A stretch of DNA of 64,000 bases from Nepenthes gracilis (taxonomy: Eukaryota; Streptophyta; Magnoliopsida; Caryophyllales; Nepenthaceae). The stretch covers positions 8,696,404 to 8,760,403 of the forward strand of contig BSYO01000014.1 of NCBI GenBank assembly GCA_033239525.1. Direction: 5' to 3'. Made by a program: the position numbers and the translations under genes. Under the pieces are notes generated by a model. It worked only from the letters and a program-made list of their open reading frames with translations, had not been told where the DNA came from and did not search any database. Numbering within the stretch: the stretch's first letter is position 1; each line of letters opens with the position of its first letter. Positions 10,729-20,862 of this stretch are shown piece after piece.

Positions 10729-11809
10729 TGTGACGAACCAGGTTATTTTCCTTAAATAACCCTTCGTCAATTAAACTTCATTAGGGTCCAGAGTTTTCTC
10801 TATAACTGGACAAAGACCGATATACAAACTGGTTAAATAGGCTAAGCATACTTTTCACAGGATCTCAAAATTTGCCATCTCATTCATGGCTTCAATACAG
10901 TATTTGGACCGTACTGTATTAGATCTAGAGAGATGCCAGCTAATAACCTCAATTGTAAAACATCAAAATAAAGTGCGGAAGCATGCTATAATACCATAAC
11001 TGCGGAAGCATAACAAACCGTAAAATAACAACTGTGCTCCTTACCCGACCTTGAGGGGTTATTCATAGTCGATCATACTTTATGCCCAAATCTTTACCGT
11101 ACTTGCCGCCTCGTCTAGTCTCGCAAGCCCCTCTCCTTGTTTTATTTAAAGGCTTTTATCTGAGAGGAAAAACAACAGATAGCAAGGGTGAGCTTATCGC
11201 TCGCCAAGTATAATCATAAATCATCAAAAATCATGGAACATGATAATGGCAAAGGTTATCATGCATTTGAGGTATAACGAGACATGTAAGGAAAGGAACA
11301 TTTAGCAATATTGATTTGTCGCTTACCATGTCTTGGAACATGTAATTGTTGCTTTGAATCATGCTTTCTTTTTACTTTCATCTTTGCGACCCGGTGGCTA
11401 GTAGATCGTACTAGCAAACGATGCGAGAGAACGAGGAAAGGATCATGATACCTCCCATGATCTAAGGCCGTAATCATGAGGGATTATCTTTAACGACCCA
11501 TCCGGGGGTCATGTACATCTCATCGTACCATATCGTCGCCGCACATCGTGCCCATATCAGACGCCCCATTCCCCGGGGTACTGTGGCGCCCTCGCTCTTC
11601 CACAATAGTATCCTAAGGCGTGACACTGGACATCACTCAAGCCACACAAGGGACCAGAATACGCGGCCAAAGTATTCTTCGGGTTTCCACCGAGATGGAC
11701 GTGTCAAAACCAGAGAATACTACCCGTCCAAGAGTCCATGGTCCTAGTTTCATCTTTCTTTCCATAATTTCTTTGAAGGAAAGTCCACCGTATCTCATAT
11801 ATCATATCT

Positions 11810-12030
11810 CCCATCACACGGGAGGTTTCATCATCTTTCCCCATCACACGGAGATTTCATCATCTCTCCCATCACACGAGGTTTCACAATCACATATCCA
11901 TTGTGGACTTCCTTCCGTTTCATTTTCCCATTTGTTCTTATCTTCTCTTTGAAGCCTTACGTATTATATCCCCATCACACGGGAGGTTTCATCATTTCTC
12001 CCACCACACGGGAGGTTTCATCAATCACAT
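11810..12030. repeat. Interrupted short repeat 'catcacacgggaggtttc' in the A LTR
   Basis: At least five copies of 'ccatcacacggga(g)gtttca' occur, spaced irregularly. The same cluster is at 26838-27065, where it was split at its left edge by the B insertion. Confidence 0.85.
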
Positions 12031-12657
12031 ATCTCGTGGGATTTCCTTTCCGTTTCATTTTCCCATTCGTTTTTTACCTTCCTTTGGGGACTTTTAGCAT
12101 TTTTCATAAGTTACTTTATAAGCATGATCAACATTCTTTAAAGGAATCGATTTCCTTACCCAGATTGATGAGCCAATCATATTGGGGTCTCCGAAGCCCG
12201 TTTCTTTCTAAATCGTATAATTTCAAATATTCATTAATCATAGTTTTCATAACAAGAGGATGCATATTCTTTATTTACATCTCATGAACAGAAAAGTATT
12301 TCGCCAAGGATCCGGTCATTGTGGATGGATCGAATTTCATAAGATCGATTGCGTAGCCGGATGTAGTGATTTATTTCTTAGCATTAATTTAGAATATTCT
12401 TTTATCATTAATCATGGCGATATAATTTTCATAGTTTGGGAGGGTATTGGAACGACGAAATCACAGTATAACAAATAGTGAGTACGAGAAAACTTGCCTC
12501 AATGTGCTCCATATTTTCTCCACCAATCTTGAGTTTCGAATCGGACTCGAAAGCCTTCATTTCCTTCCTTCTTCTCTTCCTTCTCTCTTTCCCTTTCTCT
12601 TTCTCTCTCTTCCTCTCTCTCTTCTTCTCCTTTCGCCCCGCGCCCGCTGGCTGGCGA

Positions 12658-12670
12658 CCTTTATATAGGC
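12658..12670 (-). promoter_or_regulatory. TATA box of the element A left LTR
   Basis: The minus strand reads CCTATATAAAGG. The same box lies at 27696-27709 in the other LTR. It sits upstream of a GA-rich leader tract, which places transcription start near 12625-12635. Confidence 0.7.
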
Positions 12671-13099
12671 ATCGGGCCGCTCGAGCCCCATTCGAGCGAG
12701 CAGCGAGCGGCCGAGGATTCTAGAGGTTCTGGAGAGCGGCTGGCGAGCGGGAGCATTCCGGAAGGTTCTGGAATTTCCGCTCGGCGGATCGAGCGCCGGC
12801 GAGCTACTGGAGGTTTCTAGGGGATTTTGGGAGCCCATCGAGCCGGTCTTGAGCATGCATCAGGCGGCTGAGCTTCTGCTGTTTCGGCTCGAGCGGAGGA
12901 TCGAGCATGCATCAAGCGGTGGCTGTTTTGAGTGAATTCAAGCGTGTGTTGGGCGGGAAAGCTTCGGGTGGCGTTTTCATCATTAAAAGTCCCCAGATTT
13001 TTACCAAGTTCCTCTATTTGTTTATTCAATATTCTATTATTAAATAAAGAGATATTCCTAGCCTCATGTTAATTTTATTTTTGTTTTGGGAACCTCACA

Positions 13100-13137
13100 A
13101 CTCTCCCCCACTTATAGAAATTTCGTCCTCGAAATTT
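13100..13137 (-). promoter_or_regulatory. PPT and adjoining hairpin of element A
   Basis: On the minus strand a hairpin (AAATTTCG, 4 nt loop, CGAAATTT; 13118-13137) is followed by AAGTGGGGGAGAG and the LTR. The PPT primes plus-strand DNA synthesis. The 'TTTCGAGGACGAAA' word before the PPT is typical of Tekay/Del chromovirus 3' ends. Confidence 0.85.
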
Positions 13138-16100
13138 AACGATCCTCAAATTTTCATATTTGGAGGTAAACTTCTAGATGGTTTGGCATGTCTAAATCAC
13201 CTTATTGCTTATTTCAAAGAACCTCGAGCATTTAAAATTTCCTACTTCTTTATCCAATGTTTAAGTTTTGGAGTTAACTCAAATTCATATTTGATCAAAT
13301 GTTACAAAAGTTTTGATGCAAACCTTCTATTTCAATCAGACTTTAAAGTCGGAATGATTTTCATTTCTACCATTTTATTAGTAATTGGCAAATCAACACT
13401 TTCTACATAGCCTGCATCATAGACTAGAATATATGGTAACCTTGATTAAAATGCCCATAGTGTAGTCACACAGACAATTCTTACAATTGTCTTATAACCC
13501 AAAATCTTACTGTTCTAGCCATTTGGCCTAAGATCCTGTGACCTGTGGGTTATGGGCCCACAACGCTACTGCTGCGTCATTTGTTTCTTCAATCATCCAT
13601 TTATCTTATATTCAAAACTATAATCATTACAATCATCCCCAAAAAGTGGGCAGGACCTTTAATCAATATTCAGGATTTTCCGAATCCGATTTCTTAGCAA
13701 CCTCAAGAGCTTATCGGCATATTAATGAGCCGATTGAACCTAATTGGAACATGATGATATCTGTCTACAACGTTCTATCATCCAATCATCAGTGATTTAT
13801 CTTTCATATTTACCCATGGAACTCCAAGGTCATTCAATTCTAAGGACTCTTAATGGTTAACATTAATGTCTACATTTCCAAAAATTAAGGGTTACTTCTC
13901 AAATCTGACCATATGATTATCTTTCTATTTTTGAAGACACTACGTTTAAGTCTTCGAAAGAAAACCTTAAGGGCTAATTTCCGACATACACGTGGAAGGG
14001 TATACTATTTTGACTTCTCCCCTACTTTTCTCAAAGGTACTCCCTATTAATAATAAATAGTAGAACTTCTTTTTCAAAGGCATTATATCCCATGATAACT
14101 TATCAGACCCATCAGGGATCAACCTAAATGATATGAACATTAGTCATCCTATCTGGTTATTACAAGTCTTTTCTATGCCGAACGTTTCACTGGTGACAGA
14201 TCACTTAACAATTTTGATTTTTCTCAAAATGATCTTGTGTTCTCATGGCACTAATCAGTTTTTCCCAATTATTTATCACCCATCGTCTTGTTGATTTTCA
14301 AAATCATGTTCCCAAAGGTCCGTAAGATTAACAAGGCATTTCTTCAACTAAATTCACATTCTTTTCTTACTGGAACATGTGAGGTATTAGTTATTTATAA
14401 CTTATGCCTTAATCCTTAAGTAATTCCTTAATGAAGTTATTTTAGTATAATCCCAAATATGGTTTATTAATCAAACCCACAAAATTTCATAAGATGCCGA
14501 TGAATCAACAAAACCTAATCGATGTTTTTGATCTTCATGGTGGCCGTGTCTGATTGCCGTCGGGCCTTCAACTCCCTTTAATCTACAAAAGTCAAGCTAT
14601 AGACCCAAAGCGATGTCAAATTTTGTCAAGCCTTTATATTGCTTTACGGACTATGCTTCATTATGCTTGAAAGTTTAACTATTTTTTTTTTCTAATTATT
14701 TTGAAGTCCGTAAACCATCTTATTGGTTCATCCATTTATCTCGAAAGTTCTGGAGTATGTTACTACAACACCTAAGCCGATACTTCTACGATCTTGTTTG
14801 AGATCCTCAATAATTTACATTGATTCGATATGTCCTCAAATTACCGATCAAAAGATATTCAGCTGAATCCTCTTTTTTTTGATCAAACGGTTTACAAGAA
14901 TGATGATATTAATTTCTTGATACCTCGATCGATTTCAAACTCATGCTTCAGATCCTATAGCCCAGTTGCAAGATGTCATCCCTTGTCAGATCAACTATAT
15001 TAGTACTGGCGTTTATCTACCGAACTATTATTGAGGTTAAACTAAAATTTAGTCCTTTTGGCTATCTTCAAGTTCATACCAAAAATTGTAAAGATTTTCA
15101 CTACTAAGCCCAAGATTGTTTACAATTCAACTCGACCCAATAGTTTACTGACTAAATTATCCATAATGTCTTATTAAGATTGGTACCACAAGATATTTCA
15201 AGTTAACCAAGCCAATCATATCCACAAATATTACAACCTCGACCTACTTGTATTGATCTTTGGATCCATAATTAAGTAAACCTTGGTCTTATAAAACCAC
15301 ATATTTATTGAATCTTAAGGATGCAAGGGTTGTGTCACCAAGATTAAGAAATTTTATTTCCTATCTTGTTTATCTTTATGCTTTTCTTATGCTTATGCCT
15401 CATTATAATCGCAATTCTGATCCTAAGGTACTGAGTTTCTTCTTCTTTTTTTTTTTTTCAAGGTTCGAGGATACAGCCCTATCCTTAAATCATTTTTTGC
15501 TCAACGCAGATCATAGTTCCAAAGTTTCTTCGGGAAGGTCTTTATCCAAAAGTCTTTTTCGAACATTCACTTTGATACATCCTTTTACCTTTCCAAATAA
15601 TAAATCATCTTTGTTATTATTTCCGAGCCTATGTCTTCTTAATTACACATAATTCGAAACATAATCACGGCNACGGCTCGAAATCCCCAAGCAACATCAT
15701 ATTACAACCTCGACCTACTTGTATTGATCTTTGGATCCATAATTAAGTAAACCTTGGTCTTATAAAACCACATATTTATTGAATCTTAAGGATGCAAGGG
15801 TTGTGTCACCAAGATTAAGAAATTTTATTTCCTATCTTGTTTATCTTTATGCTTTTCTTATGCTTATGCCTCATTATAATCGCAATTCTGATCCTAAGGT
15901 ACTGAGTTTCTTCTTCTTTTTTTTTTTTTTTCAAGGTTCGAGGATACAGCCCTATCCTTAAATCATTTTTTGCTCAACGCAGATCATAGTTCAAAGTTTC
16001 TTCGGGAAGGTCTTTATCCAAAAGTCTTTTCAACATTCACTGATACATCCTTTACCTTTCCAAATAATAAATCATCTTTGTTATTATTTCCGAGCCTATG

Positions 16101-16983
16101 TCTTCTTAATTACACATAATTCAAACATAATCACGGCACGGCTCGAAATCCCCAAGCAACATCGTATTACAACATTAACCTAGATCTCTTAGCCCATCCA
16201 AACGACAGTGACCCTAATGCTTGAGCTTAAACCTTAGGACCCGATATAAACACCAAATCTTTCCATAACTAAAGACATTCTTAAATTTTGTGATTGAACT
16301 ACTACTTTTGAGACACACTCCCAAAGGTCTCATCGGCACCAACATTATTCCACGACACTTCCTAACACATGGGGCCATATCTCTTTATCCTCGAGACTCA
16401 ATGGTCTTGCTTACCTTGATCAACTAAGATCAATTTTATTCCTGATCTATCTTGGGTAACACACCATATAGGGAGGTGACCGTAGGACATTCCTAAGTCG
16501 TCGAAATTTATGTCTTTAACCATAATATGGCTTGGGCTACTTAGGTGTCCTTCTACTGAATTATTTTTGAATCGATTTATGATTTGTTATCCTAGGTCGG
16601 GATGTACTCAAAATTTATTTTCATCATACCAATCTCGAGCCGATGGCTTCACCTATTCTTTACGTATTCTGGGTTAACCTGGAAACTTGCCAAAGCAACA
16701 TTTTACCCGAAGAATTTCAACCAAGGGTCGATCAATCTTAAACCTCAAATCGAGAGATAGCTTAGTCCTTGATCTATCACTAATCAGTTTAAAAACTCAA
16801 TTATTGCCAATCCAATTTCAGTACTAAGATGTCACATCACACTATCTTCCTCAACCAACAGCTGGTAATTCAATTGTCTGGACAGACTAAATCGTCAAAT
16901 ACCTTTAGGCATTAAATCGATCAATCTTATTCTATCCTATGCTTCCGCATATGATTCAGATCAAACCTAAGGCATCTCTCCTT
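13138..16983 (-). other. Element A internal region, non-coding
   Basis: About 3.8 kb without a credible long frame on either strand. It aligns loosely from end to end with the B internal region (for example 'gggcccacaacgct' at 13552 and 21228; 'acgtgg.agg' near 13990 and 21690). It contains a 470 bp tandem duplication (15230-16164) and one N (15672). A degenerate second PPT lies at 14012-14032. Confidence 0.75.
15230..16164. repeat. Tandem duplication of about 470 bp inside element A, with an N
   Basis: Copy 1 (15230-15700) and copy 2 (15701-16164) are nearly identical and differ mainly by one-base indels and the length of a T run. The ambiguous base at 15672 sits near the end of copy 1. Two identical frame starts (15308 and 15779) result from this. 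It is either a real duplication or an assembly join error. Confidence 0.9.
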
Positions 16984-16998
16984 TTCTCTGATACCATT
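16983..16998 (-). promoter_or_regulatory. PBS of element A (tRNA-iMet type)
   Basis: The minus strand reads ATGGTATCAGAGA directly after the LTR at 16999, complementary to the 3' end of plant initiator tRNA-Met. The next roughly 60 nt on the minus strand match the leaders of B and F. Confidence 0.88.
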
Positions 16999-18078
16999 TG
17001 AGACGAACCAGGTTATTTTCCTTAAATAACCCTTCGTCAATAAAACTTCATTAGTGTCCAGAGTTTTCTCTATAACTGGACAAGGACCGATATACAAACT
17101 GGTTAAATAGGCTAAGCATACTTTTCACAGGATCTCAAAATTTGCCATCTCATTCATGGCTTCAATACAGTATTTGGACCGTACTGTATTAGATCTAGAG
17201 AGATGGCAGCTAATAACCACAATCGAAAAACATCAAAATAAAGTGCGGAAGCATGCTATAATACCATAACTGCGGAAGCATAACGAACCGTAAAATAACA
17301 ATTGTGCTCCTTACCCGACCTTGAGGGGTTATTCATAGTCGATCATACTTTATGCCCAAATCTTTATTGTACTTGCCGTCTGTCTAGTCTGCCAAGCAAG
17401 CCTCTCCTTGTTCTATTTAAAGGCTTTCATCTGAGAGGAAAAACAACAGATAGCAAGGATGAGCTTATCGCTCAGCAAGTATAATCATACGTCACTGTCA
17501 AACTGTGAACATGATAATGGCAAAGGTTATCATGCATTTGCGGTATAACGAGACATGTAAGGAAAGGAACATTTAGCAATATTGATTTGTCGTTTATCAT
17601 GTCTTGGAACATGTAATTGTTGCTTTGAATCATGCTTTCTCTTTTTACTTTCATCTTTGCGGACCAGGGCTAGTAGATCGTACTAGCAAACGATGCGAGA
17701 GAACGAGGAAAGGATCATGATACTCCTCATGATCTAAGGCCGTAATCGTGAGGGATTATCTTTAACGACCCATCCGGGGGGTCATGTACATCTCATCGTA
17801 CCATATCGTCAGCACATCGTGCCATATCAGACGCCCCATTCCCCGGGGTACTGTAGGGCGGGCTCGTTCTTCCACAATAGTATCCTAAGGCGTGACACTG
17901 GACATCACTCGCTCACACAAGCGACTGTAATACGCGCCAAAGTATTCTTCGGTTTCCACCGAGATGGACGTGTCGGACTGCAGAATACTACCCGTCCAAG
18001 AGTCCATGGTCCTAGTTTCATCTTTCTCTTTCCATAATTTCTTTGAAGGAAAGTCCACCGTATCTCATATATCATATC
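16999..18078 (-). repeat. Element A right LTR, first part (before element B)
   Basis: It begins TGAGACGAACC (TGTGACGAACC in the left copy) and matches 10729-11809. It ends in 'atatc' (18074-18078), the left TSD of element B. Confidence 0.93.
18074..18078. repeat. Left TSD of element B (atatc)
   Basis: It is identical to 26833-26837. The unbroken target is preserved at about 11791-11815 in the left A LTR. Confidence 0.95.
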
Positions 18079-20825
18079 TGTGACGGAACAGATTATTCTC
18101 CATCGAATAACCTCCGTCAATGGCAAGCAAGCCACAGTCCATAATTAATACCTATGGATTCTACAGAAAATCCGGCAGAGTTTCCTCTACAACTGGACGA
18201 AAACCCAAAAAAACAACCTGTTTAAATATCCTGTACAAGCACACAACTAATCAAAAGGCTTAACTCAAAGCCTACAACACGCCACACAGGATCACACATC
18301 GGCCATATCATCCATGGCTCCAACACAGTACACAACCTATAGTACTGGATCTAGAGAGATGCCATCTAACTAATCAAAACTCCAAAAACAAATATACAAA
18401 CGCGGAAGCATAATTAAATCATCATACATGCGGAAGCATAATAAAACCATAAAAACAACAACTATAACGAGCCACGCTCAACACCGAGTGGCTGTCCACA
18501 GACCGATCCGACTCTTTGTCCAAATCTCTTGATCACACGCCGTCCAGCTAATCTCATCGAGCAAGTCTCTCTCCTTGCTCTATCTACATGCGCCAAATAA
18601 GTGTTCTCATCTCGAAAGGGAAAACATCAAATGTGCAAGAGTGAGCCAACAGCAAAGAATGAAATCATAAACACCCTCCAAGACACGTGACAAGAACTGG
18701 AACGAGAGGGGATACACACACTCTCCACAATCAAGGAACAGACAGGAACAGAAGCAATCAAATCACTCGATCCCTAACAGTTCTCATGGTTTCATCTTGA
18801 ATCACCGGTTTCACGCGGTTCTTTGCGGCTCATATCTTGAGTCACCGGATTCATTCGGTTCTCATTAAGTTTAATGGATTCATACCGTTCATCAATTGGA
18901 TATTATTCATTTTCATTATTATATCATCTTTGCGGACCTCCGGCTAGTAGATCGTATAACCAACGATACAGAGAACGAGGACAGAATGTGTTCGCTACAC
19001 ATTCTAAAGCCACGGCTACTATTTTAGGTCGGTAGCACATGACCCTCGGTGCATCCATGCAACAATCATCTCGCATTTACTACATCTCAATATGTAGCGC
19101 CGACACACCCCACACCCGGGTCCAGTGGCAATCCTCGTCCTTTCCACAAGAGTTTCCTAAAGCGTATCCAGACATCACCCGCTCCCACGAGCGGCCGGAA
19201 TACGTGGCTAAGTATTCCTGGGTTCACACCGCGATGAACATGGTATACTAAAGAATACTACCCATACGATCGAGGGTCCTAGTTTCAAGATTAGGTTCGA
19301 CACTTGGAGAGGGAAATCCACACTTGCCACACAATCATAACTTGGGAAACCTCATTCCCATCACAATCATCTCCAACCGGGAGATTACATCATCTCAAGC
19401 ACAATGTGGACTCCCTTCCATTCTCGCCACTTGATCTCAATATCCAATGGAATCCAATTCCTTAATCACAATCAACTGACTCAATTCCCTTAATCCAATA
19501 CAACTACTCCAAGTTCACAATATAGATTAGATTCATACCAAATGATCACAAGTTCCTTTGGAACCTCCGAGACTCATTCCTTTGCCTCCAACACACGGAT
19601 TCACGTTTGGGGTTTACATTTACGTTTGATCATTTAAACGTTACTTTCATTCCAATTATGATCACATATCACTTTGATTTCTCATTTCGCTTTGGGTGAA
19701 CATTATCGGATTTCTCTTTGAACACCCGGACGCCGTACACGGTTCGATACTTGGAAATTCGGACGTCCGCACATTCGTTTTACTTTGTACACGATATTAC
19801 ACATTTGGGTTCGATTTAACTTATCACAAGGGTGGAAGTATACAACTTCCCATTTATTTCCGGATTATCCACAACGGAAACTATCAAGGCTCCCGGATGC
19901 CACGAACGGGTCAAATCTTGCGAGATTCGCATCCGGTCGATGTACACATACAATTGGGATACGGGATTCATATTCTAGGATCACATCATCATTTTACGAA
20001 GGTGACAACGCGCGATCATCACCTTCCGGCCTGGTGAACAGTAACAGCGCCCTTTAGGGCCCGGAGGCCGCGAACGGGTCCAACGTGCGAGATCGGACTC
20101 AAGGGCCGACATATAAACATCATTGGGACGTGGGCATTCCAATTTTGAGGTCAATTTCATGATACGAGGCCGGGAACGGGAAACCCCAAAATCCCGTAGG
20201 TTAGGGTTTCAGTAAAATCCACCCGCGAATCGGACACGAATCGACAACTAACTACATTTTCATGGACCTCAAGGCATGGGTTTTCAATGTCCTAACATTC
20301 CCCGTGGGTATCGACACAAAATACCCAACGAAAATACACAAACATCGAAAGAGAACGAGAAGTGGGTATGAGAACACTTGCCTCGATGCGTGCTTTCACC
20401 TTTATACTGGCTTTCAAGCGGAATCGGACTCCCGAGCTCGATCTCCTTCCTTCTCTCTCTAGTCGCGCCCCTCTCTCTCTCCTCAAAACCCTCACCCGAT
20501 CGAAAATGAGGGAGAACAAATCGCGGGGCGCAAATATATACTCGCGCCGCCGCCGAAAGGCCGGGCGAGCGGCCAGCACGGCGGCCACCGCCTGACTGCC
20601 CCGAGCGGCTGGCGAGCGGCCAGCCCACGGGTCGGCCTCGCCACCGCCGAGCTCGCTTCGAGCGCCAGCAGGCGCAAGCCTCACGGGCAGGCTCCGTGAC
20701 ACTGACCAATAATTTTCCCGATTTCTCTTCCGATACCAAACCTTAATCATCCCATAAGATTAGTATTGATCATTAACATACTAATCACCTCATAATTGTC
20801 GGGTTCACAAATCCGGAACCTCACA
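18079..20825 (-). repeat. Element B left LTR
   Basis: It runs from TGTGACGGAAC to GGAACCTCACA. A TATA-like AT core lies in a GC-rich setting near 20528-20540 (minus-strand GTATATATTTG), with a GA-rich leader beside it. It carries paired CGGAAGCAT motifs near 18402 and 18430, and 'gtgagccaacagc' near 18641 (hairpin arm degraded in this copy). Confidence 0.93.
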
Positions 20826-20862
20826 ACTCTCCCCCACTTATAAAATTTCGTCCTCGAAATTT
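20826..20862 (-). promoter_or_regulatory. PPT and hairpin of element B
   Basis: The minus strand has a perfect 8 bp stem with a 4 nt loop at 20843-20862, then AAGTGGGGGAGAGT and the LTR. It matches A, and more loosely G and F. Confidence 0.88.

Larger units (their letters stand above)
10729..13099 (-). repeat. Element A left LTR (3' LTR in element sense)
   Basis: It runs from TGTGACGAACC to ...GAACCTCACA. The pyrimidine-rich tract at about 12575-12640 (minus-strand GA-rich) is the likely leader just downstream of the TATA box at 12658. Conserved small elements inside are a hairpin GAGC-N5-GCTC at 11190-11202, an inverted repeat at 11397-11415 and paired CGGAAGCAT motifs near 10976 and 11001. 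The repeated phrase 'catcacacgg(gag)gtttc' at 11810-12025 makes a short local repeat. Confidence 0.92.

Noticed and set aside
16983..16998. Possible tRNA gene remnants at the TGGTATCAGAG and TGGCGCC sites
   Set aside because: Only the tRNA 3' complement is present, next to LTR boundaries. These are primer binding sites, not tRNA genes.
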